From contig JAJUJX010000002.1 in NCBI GenBank assembly GCA_029265125.1, positions 62,001-126,000 of the forward strand: a DNA stretch of 64,000 bases. Reading direction: 5' to 3'. The notes below the pieces were generated by a model. The model did no database searches. It saw nothing but the letters and a program-made list of their open reading frames with translations, and was not told where the DNA came from. The stretch is from Tolumonas sp008015085 (GTDB lineage Bacteria > Pseudomonadota > Gammaproteobacteria > Enterobacterales > Aeromonadaceae). Positions 1 to 8,902 of this stretch are shown in pieces. Numbering within the stretch: position 1 is the first letter of the stretch; each line of letters begins with the position of its first letter. The position numbers and the translations under genes were made by a program.

Positions 1-1
1 A

Positions 2-1183
2 AGTGTGCGTTTAACCGATGCTGAAGGTTATGACGTCGCTTCTGCTGACGGTTATCAAGGCCGTCTGCAAGTGCGTAATGCAACACCCTGGCAGCCAGGT
101 AAAGCTTACTTATATACCTTGTCGGTGTCGTTTACTGACGCTGCTGGTATCGGCGATACCTACCAATTATCGGTGGGCATTCGCTCTGTGAAGGTGGAAG
201 GTAAGCGCTTCCTAATCAATGGCAAACCATTCTATTTTACCGGTTTTGGTAAACATGAAGACAGTGATCTTCGCGGTAAAGCGCATGACGACGTCATGAT
301 GGTACATGACTTTGAACTGATGAACTGGATCGGCGCCAACTCTTTTCGTACATCACATTATCCGTATGCGGAAGAGGTGCTGGATTATGCCGATCGTCAT
401 GGCATCGTCGTGATTAATGAAACCGCTGCTGTGGGTTTAAACATGGTGATTGGCAAAACGCTTAACCCACAGGTGGTGGAACCGAAAGAATTGTATTCTG
501 AAGAGGGTATTTCTCTGGCTACTCAGCAAGCGCACCTGGCTGCTATCCGGGAGTTGATTGCCCGCGATAAAAATCATCCTAGTGTGGTGGCATGGAGTAT
601 TACTAATGAGCCCGATAGCAGCCCCGACAATGCATATGACTATTTCAAACCGCTGGTGGATGAAACCCGCCGTCTTGATCCGAGTCGTCCTGTGACCTAT
701 GCCAGCGTAATGTTCGTGAATGCAGAAAAAGACAAGATTGCAGCGCTGTTTGATGTGATTTGCCTGAACCGCTATTTTGGTTGGTACACCGATGCGGGTG
801 ATCTGAAAGCCGCAGAACGGATGTTGGAATCTGATTTACGGGCGTGGGAAGAGAAATACGGTGTGCCGCTGATCATTACGGAATATGGTGCAGACACTAT
901 GATGGGGCTGCGCTCTGTCGTGCCTTCCATGTGGACGGAAGAATTCCAGATGGAGTTTCTGAATATGTATCACCGTGTGTTTGATCGTGTTGAATCGGTT
1001 GTTGGTGAACAGGTCTGGAACTTTGCTGATTTTGCAACTTCACAGGGTATTATCCGGGTTGGGGGGAATAAGAAAGGGATTTTCTCGCGCGATCGTCGCC
1101 CGAAAGCCAGTGCTTACACCTTACGTTTACGCTGGAAGAATCTATCGGCAACCCACAAACAGGATTTGTTTGGTGATAAATAA
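2..1183 (+). CDS. uidA: Beta-glucuronidase, C-terminal part (5' end outside window)
   Basis: Cytoplasmic glycoside hydrolase family 2 enzyme that splits glucuronides into glucuronate and an aglycone. The frame is open at the window edge, so about 210 N-terminal residues are missing if the protein matches E. coli UidA (603 aa); 393 residues are visible. The acid/base Glu is in WSITNEP (codon 608-610) and the nucleophile Glu in IITEYG (codon 881-883), 91 residues apart as in UidA (E413 and E504). The NKK triplet at 1067-1075 matches the N-x-K motif that recognises the sugar carboxylate and separates glucuronidases from other GH2 enzymes. The C-terminal half of the TIM barrel looks intact. Genes for the carrier UidB, porin UidC and glucuronate catabolism lie downstream. 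Confidence 0.95.
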   Translation, partial: SVRLTDAEGYDVASADGYQGRLQVRNATPWQPGKAYLYTLSVSFTDAAGIGDTYQLSVGIRSVKVEGKRFLINGKPFYFTGFGKHEDSDLRGKAHDDVMMVHDFELMNWIGANSFRTSHYPYAEEVLDYADRHGIVVINETAAVGLNMVIGKTLNPQVVEPKELYSEEGISLATQQAHLAAIRELIARDKNHPSVVAWSITNEPDSSPDNAYDYFKPLVDETRRLDPSRPVTYASVMFVNAEKDKIAALFDVICLNRYFGWYTDAGDLKAAERMLESDLRAWEEKYGVPLIITEYGADTMMGLRSVVPSMWTEEFQMEFLNMYHRVFDRVESVVGEQVWNFADFATSQGIIRVGGNKKGIFSRDRRPKASAYTLRLRWKNLSATHKQDLFGDK

Positions 1184-1225
1184 TATCGGCTGACAGTTTT
1201 TCCTTCCACGTATATTCCTGACCAG

Positions 1226-1262
1226 TGCCTCTGCGAATGTATCTATTCGCAGAGGCATTTTA
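1226..1262 (+). terminator. Rho-independent terminator after uidA
   Basis: Perfect 12-bp stem (1226-1237 with 1246-1257), 8-nt loop, followed by TTTTAG. It ends the uidA transcript before the permease gene. Confidence 0.75.
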
Positions 1263-1371
1263 GTTTCCATCGCTTTTCCCTCCGACTTTGCTGTATAAGT
1301 AGCCCCGATTTTTCGTGTACAGAGCCATAAGCTCTGTCAGCTATCTGTATGATATTGATCAAGGTGAACGG

Positions 1372-2316
1372 ATGTTTGTCGGAGTGTTGTTTGCACTGGC
1401 TGCAGGGGCTATGTGGGGGCTGATCTTTATCGGACCGGAGATCATTCCTGAATATCCCGCTGCATTACAATCTGTCGGGCGTTATCTGGCATTTGGTTTG
1501 ATATCTCTACCGTTGGCGTGGCAAGACAGAAAGCGGTTATCGGCATTGCGCGCTGCTGACTGGATTGAAGCGCTGAAACTGGCTGCGATAGGAAATCTGA
1601 TCTACTACTTCTTTCTGTCTACTGCGATTCAGAAAATAGGAGTGCCGATTTCATCAATGATCATTGGCATATTGCCCGTGGTCGTCACGATATTTTCAAA
1701 TATTCATTACAGCCACCGTGACGGCAAATATTCCTGGAAGAGCCTGTTGCCATCGTTAGCAATGATTTTGGCAGGTCTGATCTGCGTCAATCTGGCTGAA
1801 TTGCATGATTCAACAGCTGGATATAATGCTCAGGAATATATTGTCGGTATTGCTTGTGCTTTTATGGCTGTCGCATGCTGGACTTGGTATCCGATGCGAA
1901 ATGCCAACTGGTTGCGGGTCAACTCGACTAAAAGCCCTGTCACCTGGGCTACCGCACAGGGTATTGCGACATTGCCATTGGCCATGATGGGTTATGCTTT
2001 GGTGTGGTATCAGCTGCACCTGACTCAGCCCGCGTTCGATATGCCATTCGGGCCAAGACCTTGGGTATTTATCGCGCTCATGTCAGCGATCGGCTTGTTG
2101 TGCTCATGGCTGGGTACTTTATGTTGGAATCAGGCCAGCCAGCGTCTGCCGACAGCGCTTGCCGGGCAACTTATCGTCTTTGAAACCTTAGCTGGTTTAA
2201 CTTATGCCTTTTTGTTACGACAGGAATTTCCGTCACTGCTGACCGTGACCGGTGTAGTTCTGTTGATGAGCGGGGTGCTCAAATCGTTCAGAATAAAGCG
2301 GGTTCTGCCTGAATGA
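1372..2316 (+). CDS. EamA/DMT-family permease
   Basis: Probable inner-membrane drug/metabolite transporter of the EamA type, 314 aa, with about ten hydrophobic segments, starting MFVGVLFALAAGAMWG. The frame extends to a GTG at 1315, but the ATG at 1372 has an AAGGTGAA ribosome site just upstream and begins directly at the first membrane helix, so I chose it. The substrate cannot be told from sequence. It sits between uidA and the convergent uidB, with terminators on both sides, so it is its own transcription unit. A role in exporting an aglycone or a sugar acid is possible but is only suggested by position. Confidence 0.8.
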   Translation: MFVGVLFALAAGAMWGLIFIGPEIIPEYPAALQSVGRYLAFGLISLPLAWQDRKRLSALRAADWIEALKLAAIGNLIYYFFLSTAIQKIGVPISSMIIGILPVVVTIFSNIHYSHRDGKYSWKSLLPSLAMILAGLICVNLAELHDSTAGYNAQEYIVGIACAFMAVACWTWYPMRNANWLRVNSTKSPVTWATAQGIATLPLAMMGYALVWYQLHLTQPAFDMPFGPRPWVFIALMSAIGLLCSWLGTLCWNQASQRLPTALAGQLIVFETLAGLTYAFLLRQEFPSLLTVTGVVLLMSGVLKSFRIKRVLPE

Positions 2317-2324
2317 CCAGCAGA

Positions 2325-2359
2325 ATAAAAACGCCCCGGAGCAGGGGATACCGGGGCGT
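2325..2359 (-). terminator. Terminator of uidB
   Basis: Nine-bp GC-rich stem (2331-2339 with 2351-2359). Read on the minus strand it is followed by TTTTTATT, so it serves uidB. It may also slow transcription from the convergent permease gene. Confidence 0.75.
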
Positions 2360-2382
2360 AGTAAACTGGTTATTCAGATATG

Positions 2383-3807
2383 TCAGACAATATCAGCCGC
2401 TACCAGACGACCAGAATCAACCGTGTTACTTTTTGTACTGGCGGTATTTGTTTTTCCACTAGCACGACGATCCTGAATTTCCTTCACTAGTTCGGCATGG
2501 CGTTTATCCGTCAGTGGGTAAAACAACATCAGAATAAAGGCCAGAGCAAATGCGGTGGCCGGAACCAGCGCAATACCTTGCTGTATGCTTTGCAATGCAC
2601 TTTCACTTTGGGTCGCAGCATTCGGGATATAGCCGCTACCTGCCAGCAGGAAGGCAGGGATCGAACCGCCCAGGGCCTGACCACATTTACGGGTGAAAGA
2701 AAAGAAGGAATAAGTCAGCCCCTCAATACGGATGCCGGTTTTCCATTCGCCGTATTCTACGGTGTCCGCTTCCAGTGCCCACATCACGGTCATCGACATC
2801 ATCACACCGACAGCACCTAACCCCAGTGAGAAATAAACCATGCCAATGGTGGCAGCAGATGTAAGGAATAGAGAAGTAAACCCGGCAGCACCCAGCCCCA
2901 ACCCCAGTAGGAATGCATTTTTCTTACCGAAACGGCCGACCAGCATAGGAACGAGAGGTGCCGCAATCAATGTTCCAATCAGTGCGATGATCACAATCAT
3001 GGTGACAAAAAGTTTGGCATCACCGAGTACATAACGGGCGTAATACATGGCCGAAGCAGTCAGCGCAAAATAGCCAATCAGCACACATAGCGCCACCACG
3101 CACAGCATCATCAGAGGGCGATTAGTGAATAAGGTTCCAACACTGTCTTTCAGGGCTGGACTTTCGACATCACGTTTCACGACTTCCCGGGTACTTTTGA
3201 AGCAAATGAAATAGAGAACCAGACCGGCAGTCGCCAGAATCAGAGTGAATTGGGTCAGCTGTGCTTGCAGCTCTGCGCCAGACAGTTTGCGTACAACCGG
3301 GCCTAATACCAGAGCCAGAAATACAAAAGTCATGGATGCCATAATAGTCCGCGATGCACCGATCCGGGCACGCTCGCGAGGCTGCTGAGTCATAACTGTC
3401 GCCAGAGAGCCATAAGGAATGTTTACGAAAGAGTAGGCTGTACCCAATAAGGCGTAAGTGACATAAGCGTAAATCAGTTTTTCAGTGGCTGACCAGCTGC
3501 CAGGCACAGCAAAAACAGCAACGCTAAGCAGCATTAGCGGGATTGCGCCCCAGAGCAGAAAAGGACGGAAGCGTCCCCAGCGAGTAGATGTACGATCGAT
3601 GACGCGGCCGGCCACTACATCCATCACCGCATCATAAATGCGCACAACAGCCAGCATTGTACCGGCCGCAGCGGCACTGATACCGGCGACATCGGTATAA
3701 TAATTAAGCAGAAATAATGCACCCATGGCGAACGCAAAGTTATTCGCGACATCGCCGAGGCCGTAGCCAAGAACGTTGGTCCAGGTTAAAGGGCGAGCGT
3801 TACTCAT
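2383..3807 (-). CDS. uidB: Glucuronide carrier, GPH cation symporter
   Basis: Inner-membrane sugar:cation symporter of the glycoside-pentoside-hexuronide family, 474 aa, about 12 membrane helices. Stretches such as LGDVANNFAFAMGALFLL near the N-terminus, NIPYGSLATVMTQQP in the middle and EADTVEYGEW and FSFTRKCGQA near residues 350-380 are nearly those of E. coli UidB (GusB, 457 aa). The hydrophilic C-terminal tail is slightly longer and Ser/Thr/Lys-rich. The ATG has AGAGGT upstream. It is divergent from uidC and convergent with the permease gene. It should import intact glucuronides for UidA to cleave. Confidence 0.92.
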   Translation of the reverse strand: MSNARPLTWTNVLGYGLGDVANNFAFAMGALFLLNYYTDVAGISAAAAGTMLAVVRIYDAVMDVVAGRVIDRTSTRWGRFRPFLLWGAIPLMLLSVAVFAVPGSWSATEKLIYAYVTYALLGTAYSFVNIPYGSLATVMTQQPRERARIGASRTIMASMTFVFLALVLGPVVRKLSGAELQAQLTQFTLILATAGLVLYFICFKSTREVVKRDVESPALKDSVGTLFTNRPLMMLCVVALCVLIGYFALTASAMYYARYVLGDAKLFVTMIVIIALIGTLIAAPLVPMLVGRFGKKNAFLLGLGLGAAGFTSLFLTSAATIGMVYFSLGLGAVGVMMSMTVMWALEADTVEYGEWKTGIRIEGLTYSFFSFTRKCGQALGGSIPAFLLAGSGYIPNAATQSESALQSIQQGIALVPATAFALAFILMLFYPLTDKRHAELVKEIQDRRASGKTNTASTKSNTVDSGRLVAADIV

Positions 3808-4427
3808 TTTTACCTCTCTTGTTGTGTTCCTTAGTAATGCAGAAGTTGCGCGCGACCACCGAACGATACGTTCTGACTGGAGCTATTTGTTCCGCATACC
3901 TTATTTGTTGTTTTAAAGATGCAATCAGAGCTCAGCGTTTGTTTTATATCCCCCCGGATAAAACAAACGTTGATAATCACATACACATTAAACTTCGCTT
4001 ATCAGGGTGATATTTACCAATTCAATATTTATTAGTCTCAATACGTTTTTTGTATCGCCGTTTTAAATATCAGTAACTTATGTTTTTTCTTATTTTTATT
4101 GATGGGTTTCTTTGTGTGAATTAATGATCTCTCTCACAAATGATTAAATTAATGGCCGGTTGCATTGACTGTGTAAGATTAGGGTGTTTAATTTTATTGT
4201 GATTTAAATTATCCCCCCCTGTTGTTAAATGAGCATGACACTTTTTGCTGGCTCATTTTGTCATTTATGAAAATAATGCTTATTTGGGTTCTGTTGAGGC
4301 TCATTTTTGTGCGTGTTCATTACGTTTTTATGTTCGAAATATTAAGGTTGATGCTAAGGAGGAATGTTTTATATCGGTTGTAAGTTTCATTTATTTTTAT
4401 GTGCTAACAAATATCAAGGAACAAAAT
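3808..4427. promoter_or_regulatory. uidB-uidC divergent intergenic region with possible CRP sites
   Basis: A 620-bp AT-rich gap between the uidB and uidC starts must hold both promoters. A CRP-like site is visible at 4123-4138 (AATGA-N6-TCACA, 8 of 10 consensus bases), and a good CRP half-site TGTGA-TTTAAA lies near 4200. None of the UxuR-type palindromes found further right is clear here; only a half-site ACCAATT occurs near 4017. No gene was found in this stretch. Confidence 0.35.
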
Positions 4428-5750
4428 ATGTTTAAACAAAAAAATATTGATGGAGAGTTTACTTTCCATAAGAAGGCTTTTTGCCTGTTGCTGGCTATGG
4501 TACCTGTCTCATTAATAGCAACATCAACAAATGCAGCAGAAGATAAATTAAAAACGACAGCTCCCAATGTTGTCTCTGATTCCTCTCTGAATATGCGATT
4601 AATTAATGAATATCGTAATGCGGATAAGCCAAGTGCAGCTCCACCGAACGGACCTAAAGTGGATGCCTGGACACAAGGTGTGATGTTTGATTTCAAATCC
4701 GGAAAGGTTGCTGATGTAGTTGGCGTTGAAAGTAATCTTTACCGGGTGCAGAAATTAAGCGCTGATCCAGACAAATCAACACGCTGGTATTTAGATGGTC
4801 ACGACAGCTTCAATCTGGCTGGTGTAGCGGCCGTGCTGGATTTTGCTCCTGCCGCACAATTTAAAGTGGGGCGGTTTGGTACTGATGCTGGTTATGGCAG
4901 TCTGAAATATCCTGTTCCGCTGATTCATTCAGCCTCTCAGCGGGTTATGCCCACGATGGCTGAAGGCGTTCTCTGGCAAGGTGATTTTGATGAATTACAT
5001 CTGTATGCCATGTATGCCAGGGCTTATTCCGGCGGATTTATTACGGACTGGACTGATGAATATGCGTACGATCTGGATAAAACACCTCGGTACAATCTTG
5101 CCGGTGTCTGGGACTCTGGCGCCCTGCAATTAATGCTTGGAGCACAGCACCAACAGGATACGTTAAATCAGTATATGACCCGTGGCAGCTACACATGGGG
5201 GGTTGGTGATAACGCAAAAATGAAGGCGGAAGGCTTGGGTTTATATGCCCGAACTACGGGGGCTGCCAGTGATATCTTATCTGCAAAGGGGCTGGATGAT
5301 ACTTATCTGGTGACAGCGAAATTGTCGTATATCTTTGATAAAACCACATTATTTGCAAGTGTCGGCCAGACAGGTGATAAGTTACCAAACCGTTCGTTGC
5401 GGTTAGATACAGATTACACCTTCCCATTCGATTTAAGTATCGACCGTAATCTGCAGGATATGTTATCGCTACAGGCTGGCGTGAATTATAACATTTTACC
5501 GACGACCACTCTTGGTGTTGCGTTGTTGGCAACAGATGGTTATGAAGATTATACCAAGGCGGTAGCAGTTGAAGGTAAATCAGTAAACTTTTCAGCAATG
5601 CATATGGTTAATTCAGGGCCATTAAAAGGCTTTAAGGCGATGGCAATTCTGAATAAAGCAAAAGAGTATCGTGAAGGTAGTGCATTAGGTGACACATTAA
5701 ATTATTACGATGTGAAGCTTAGATTCAGTTATGACCTTCCTGTCTTTTAG
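4428..5750 (+). CDS. uidC: Glucuronide-associated outer-membrane porin
   Basis: Outer-membrane channel of the OprD-like UidC (GusC) group, 440 aa including the signal peptide. The frame is open from further upstream, but the ATG at 4428 has AAGGA seven bases before it and starts a signal peptide (hydrophobic core CLLLAMVPVSLIA, cleavage after TNA). Mature motifs match E. coli UidC (421 aa): ADKPSA, STRWYLDGHDSF, VGRFGTDAGYGSLKYP, YPF-like strand ends, and the terminal LNYYDVKLRFSYD with aromatic last residue typical of beta-barrels. It probably lets glucuronides through the outer membrane before UidB. It is divergent from uidB. Confidence 0.9.
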   Translation: MFKQKNIDGEFTFHKKAFCLLLAMVPVSLIATSTNAAEDKLKTTAPNVVSDSSLNMRLINEYRNADKPSAAPPNGPKVDAWTQGVMFDFKSGKVADVVGVESNLYRVQKLSADPDKSTRWYLDGHDSFNLAGVAAVLDFAPAAQFKVGRFGTDAGYGSLKYPVPLIHSASQRVMPTMAEGVLWQGDFDELHLYAMYARAYSGGFITDWTDEYAYDLDKTPRYNLAGVWDSGALQLMLGAQHQQDTLNQYMTRGSYTWGVGDNAKMKAEGLGLYARTTGAASDILSAKGLDDTYLVTAKLSYIFDKTTLFASVGQTGDKLPNRSLRLDTDYTFPFDLSIDRNLQDMLSLQAGVNYNILPTTTLGVALLATDGYEDYTKAVAVEGKSVNFSAMHMVNSGPLKGFKAMAILNKAKEYREGSALGDTLNYYDVKLRFSYDLPVF

Positions 5751-5787
5751 TTATATTAACTAGCCTTAACATCTCATCGTCATATTT

Positions 5788-5822
5788 TGATCCCGTACTG
5801 TTATCGTGGTGCGGGACTTTTT
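5788..5822 (+). terminator. Terminator of uidC
   Basis: Eight-bp stem with one G-T pair (5791-5798 with 5809-5816), followed by CTTTTTAA on the plus strand. Confidence 0.65.
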
Positions 5823-5899
5823 AATTGGCGGTGTTAATTGTATATAAATAGCTATGCTGTAGTTGAACGCTTTTTAGTTGGGTAAATTTATTTGCGATG

Positions 5900-5932
5900 A
5901 AAATAAAACCCGCTCAGTAGTTAACTGAGCGG
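5900..5932 (-). terminator. Terminator of exuT
   Basis: Perfect nine-bp stem (5910-5918 with 5924-5932), 5-nt loop, followed on the minus strand by TTTTATTTTC, 40 bases after the exuT stop. Confidence 0.8.
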
Positions 5933-5972
5933 AAGTGATAACGAAGATTGTTTTTTGTATAACAGGCGGCAT

Positions 5973-7286
5973 TTAATCAGGATTGATAATAGCTTCTTCT
6001 TGAGTTACCAAGCCCGATGGTGTTTGATTTGTCGGTTCTTTAATTAAAACCCACAACACGATAGCACCAATAATATCGAATACGCTCAGGCCAACAAAGA
6101 ATGGACCGTAACCGATAACGGCGACCAGAGCCCCCATGACCAGAGTGAACGATAACTGACCGATCCATGCACATGAGCCTGCCATACCCGCGACGGTTGC
6201 GATTTCGTTTTTCTTAAACAAGTCAGCAGACATTGTAATAACCACAGTCGACAGAGTCTGGTGAGCAAAACCACCGATGCTCATCAACGCAATCGCGTAG
6301 TATGGATTCTCAACAATGCTAACCAGACCGATAGCAATCATCAGTAGTGCACCCACAGTGAAAGCACTACGTCGGGCGTTGATAGTCGTCATGCCCAGTT
6401 TTTCCATAAAAAATTTCGCGAGGAAACCACCGGCCACACAACCAAAATCAGCTGCAAGGAACGGCAACCAGGCAAACAGTGCAATTTCCTTGAGTGGCAT
6501 ATGCATAACTTTAGTCAGATAAAGTGGCATCCAGAAACTCAGTGTGCCCCATGCAGGATCAGCCAAGAATCGGGCGATTGCCAGGCCCCAGAAGTTGCGT
6601 TGAGCCAGAATAGAACGTACAGACGGTTTCTGGTGTGCATCCGCCAGATGTTTTTCCTGACCCTCTTCAATGTATTTTTTCTCTTCGTCAGTGATCCATT
6701 GGTGCTCGTTTGGTGAACGATAGAGGAAGAACCAGCCAACAGAGAACAGTAAACCGATCGCGCCGGTGATCACGAACGCCATTTCGGTTCCCAGACCAGA
6801 ATCCTGGAAAGTGAGCAATGCCCAGACAACCAGTGGAGGAGCCAGCATTGCGCCAACGGAGGTTCCGGCATTAAACAGACCTCCAGCAATACCGCGTTCT
6901 TTTGCCGGAAACCATTCTGCACTGGCTTTCATACCGGCAGGAATGGCAGATGCCTCGGTTAGTCCCATCAAGCCTCGCAAGAAGGCTAAGCTTAACCAGC
7001 CGCCAGCCAGTGCGTGTGCCATATTGACGAGCGACCATAAGGTGGCAAATACAAAGAATCCTACCTTCAGACCGACAGAGTCGAGTATATATCCGGCGAT
7101 TGGCTGAGCGATTGTGTAGCAAAGCTGGAATGTACTGACGATCCAGGAATATTCATGTTCAGTAAAGTTCAATTCCTGCATGACATTGGGCGCAGCCACA
7201 CTCAGAGAGCTACGTGATAAATAGTTAACTATGGTGCCTAAGCAAACTAAGCCAATTATCCACCATCTCAGTCTTTTAACTTTCAT
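5973..7286 (-). CDS. exuT: Hexuronate transporter, MFS anion:cation symporter family
   Basis: Inner-membrane importer of glucuronate/galacturonate, 437 aa, twelve helices. It resembles E. coli ExuT along its whole length: LRWWIIGLVCLGTIVNYLSR at the N-terminus, IPAGMKASAEWFPAKERGIA around residue 120, APPLVVW, FLADPAWGT and GGFAHQ. The frame extends 12 codons upstream to 7322, but the ATG at 7286 has AAGG seven bases before it and matches the ExuT start. It is divergent from uxuR; the gap carries UxuR-type palindromes, so the regulator probably represses it. It supplies free hexuronate, complementing the UidB/UidA route. Confidence 0.9.
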   Translation of the reverse strand: MKVKRLRWWIIGLVCLGTIVNYLSRSSLSVAAPNVMQELNFTEHEYSWIVSTFQLCYTIAQPIAGYILDSVGLKVGFFVFATLWSLVNMAHALAGGWLSLAFLRGLMGLTEASAIPAGMKASAEWFPAKERGIAGGLFNAGTSVGAMLAPPLVVWALLTFQDSGLGTEMAFVITGAIGLLFSVGWFFLYRSPNEHQWITDEEKKYIEEGQEKHLADAHQKPSVRSILAQRNFWGLAIARFLADPAWGTLSFWMPLYLTKVMHMPLKEIALFAWLPFLAADFGCVAGGFLAKFFMEKLGMTTINARRSAFTVGALLMIAIGLVSIVENPYYAIALMSIGGFAHQTLSTVVITMSADLFKKNEIATVAGMAGSCAWIGQLSFTLVMGALVAVIGYGPFFVGLSVFDIIGAIVLWVLIKEPTNQTPSGLVTQEEAIINPD

Positions 7287-7415
7287 ATTGATACCTTTTG
7301 AATGTTTAGTGATGGGTACCATCTATCGAATACCTCATCGTAAAGTGGCTGAACCAAAGTGTTGCTTCTAATAGGGAACTCTAATTTGTGGTGTGTGTTG
7401 GTTATTCAGATGTAA

Positions 7416-7429
7416 TTTGGTTTGCCAAA
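7416..7429. promoter_or_regulatory. UxuR-type operator candidate near exuT
   Basis: TTTGGT-TT-GCCAAA, a 14-bp palindrome with one mismatch, 130 bp upstream of the exuT start. It resembles the ExuR/UxuR operator pattern TTGGT-N2-ACCAA known from E. coli. Confidence 0.5.
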
Positions 7430-7597
7430 ATTCATTTGGATAAGCGGTGCTACTAGCCACAAAGGGTAAGTTTCTACGGTTAGATGTTCATCAGCTCATC
7501 ATTTGCTTCGCTTTTAGCGCTAAAAATGGTTTTAAATGCTGACGTTTTGTATTGTAGGTATTAAATTCGATTAAAAGACGATCAGGATCACATAATT

Positions 7598-7646
7598 ATT
7601 GGTCTGACATCTTTGCGTGCTGCATTTGTGATCTGGTTAACCAATT
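7598..7646. promoter_or_regulatory. Repeated module A: TGGTTAACCA operator with CRP-like half-site
   Basis: Contains CTGGTTAACCAA at 7633-7644, immediately preceded by TTTGTGATC, a good CRP left half-site. The block 7601-7645 recurs at 8906-8950 upstream of uxuA with 36 of 45 bases identical, including an uninterrupted 21-base match at its right end. Likely a UxuR operator overlapping an activator site. Confidence 0.6.
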
Positions 7647-7825
7647 TTGCGGGCGGTAGTTATCATTAGACTTATGTAAGAATGATTGATTTGCAGAGCT
7701 AAAGTTTGTCTGAAAACGCCGAGGCGTTTAATCATGCAAACACTCTATTGACGCGCATAGACTGGTCATATAAATCAGGATTTTTGTTACATAAATCAAT
7801 AAAATTTGCGAGTAAGGATGTATTG

Positions 7826-7835
7826 TGGTTGGCCA
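7826..7835. promoter_or_regulatory. UxuR-type operator candidate just before uxuR
   Basis: TGGT-TG-GCCA within TGTGGTTGGCCAATTC, about 50 bp before the uxuR start. One mismatch per arm from the ideal palindrome. Its position suits autoregulation of uxuR. Confidence 0.4.
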
Positions 7836-7886
7836 ATTCTGATAGGATTTACTCAAAGATATATCTGACTATCGATAGAGTTGCCT

Positions 7887-8642
7887 ATGTTTGAACCAAA
7901 ACGTTTATATCAGGAAATCGGGATGCGGTTACGAAAAGAACTGTCTTCCGGCCGCTATCAAATTGGTGATCGCTTACCTCCGGAGCGTGATATTGCGGAA
8001 CAGTTTGAGGTAAGTCGTGCGGTTGTGCGCGAAGCACTGATCATGCTGGAGTTGGAAAATCTGATTGAAGTGCGCAAAGGCTCTGGTGTGTATGTGATGA
8101 ATTTGCCGGATCAACAGTCTTCAATAACCAGCAACCAAACCCGCGACGATGATGTTGGCCCGTTTGAGTTGTTGCAGGCCCGGCAATTCCTTGAGAGTGA
8201 TATCGCTGCGTTTGCCGCAACGCAGGTCACTAAAAATGATATTGCGCAAATGCGGCAAGCACTGGATATGGAAAAAGATATTCTCAATGCCAGAGGGGAA
8301 GATGACGATGGTGATCGCCAGTTCCACATGTTGATTGCGCAGGCGACGGGTAACAGCATTCTGGCTGAAATTATAGAGCAACTCTGGTTGCGTAGGGTAA
8401 ATAGCCCTATGTGGCAGAAACTGCATTCCCGAATTACGGACAACAGCTATCGTCAGGAATGGCTGGCCGATCATCATAAAATTCTGGCAGCTCTACAGCG
8501 CAAAGATCCTAAAATGGCGCGTCAGGCTATGTGGCAACATCTTGAAAATGTAAAAGAAAAACTGCTGGAGCTTTCCGATGTGGAAGATCCGGCATTTGAT
8601 GGTTATCTTTTCGAATCAATACCTGTCGCGATTGTGGAATAA
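7887..8642 (+). CDS. uxuR: GntR/FCD-family hexuronate regulator
   Basis: DNA-binding repressor, 251 aa. The N-terminal winged helix (residues ~8-75; LPPERDIAEQF, SRAVVREALIMLE, VRKGSGVYV) is of the GntR type. The C-terminal FCD ligand domain (residues ~95-225) contains GPFELLQARQ, FHMLIAQATGN and MARQAMWQHLENVKEKL. The tail DPAFDGYLFESIP is closer to E. coli UxuR than to its paralogue ExuR. In E. coli this protein responds to fructuronate. I start at the ATG at 7887; an in-frame TTG two codons upstream is less likely. Operator-like palindromes flank the gene and precede uxuA and exuT. Confidence 0.88.
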   Translation: MFEPKRLYQEIGMRLRKELSSGRYQIGDRLPPERDIAEQFEVSRAVVREALIMLELENLIEVRKGSGVYVMNLPDQQSSITSNQTRDDDVGPFELLQARQFLESDIAAFAATQVTKNDIAQMRQALDMEKDILNARGEDDDGDRQFHMLIAQATGNSILAEIIEQLWLRRVNSPMWQKLHSRITDNSYRQEWLADHHKILAALQRKDPKMARQAMWQHLENVKEKLLELSDVEDPAFDGYLFESIPVAIVE

Positions 8643-8650
8643 AAAATCAG

Positions 8651-8674
8651 AACGGGGCATCAGGCCCCGTTTTC
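8651..8674 (+). terminator. Terminator of uxuR
   Basis: Seven-bp GC-rich stem (8652-8658 with 8664-8670), 5-nt loop, then TTTTC. It begins ten bases after the uxuR stop codon. Confidence 0.8.
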
Positions 8675-8803
8675 TATTCTGTATCTTCTGTGTTTCCTCA
8701 GTTTCCTCTGTATGCCCTCTGTCATTCCTTTATTTAGAACTAATTGGTTTGTCCAAAAAGCATTGCTGGCATCTGTCTTGTTTAGTATGTCTCTGACTGA
8801 TTT

Positions 8804-8815
8804 TTGGTTAACCAA
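8804..8815. promoter_or_regulatory. Perfect UxuR-type operator
   Basis: TTGGTTAACCAA, a perfect 12-bp palindrome within ATTTTTGGTTAACCAATAA, 134 bp centre-to-centre from the operator nearest the uxuA promoter. Confidence 0.6.
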
Positions 8816-8902
8816 TAATTGGATTTTAAAATGGTTGTAAATATCCATTTTAACCTGTTGTTTTATATGGTTTGTTTGTTGTTTATCCTATTTTTTATGT
8901 GT

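Larger units (their letters stand above)
7287..7886. promoter_or_regulatory. exuT-uxuR divergent regulatory region
   Basis: A 600-bp gene-free gap with three TGGT/ACCA-type palindromes (7416-7429, 7632-7646 and 7826-7835), each listed separately, and a possible CRP right half-site (GATCACAT near 7586-7593). A small open frame across 7706-7894 has no ribosome site and lies over the regulatory DNA, so I do not call it a gene. Confidence 0.5.

Noticed and set aside
4245..4427. N-terminal extension of uidC
   Set aside because: Lacks a ribosome site and would hide the signal peptide; the ATG at 4428 fits UidC and has AAGGA upstream.
8741..8757. Another UxuR operator (AATTGGTTTGTCCAAAA)
   Set aside because: The two half-sites are one base too far apart compared with the other copies, so I left it out of the site list.
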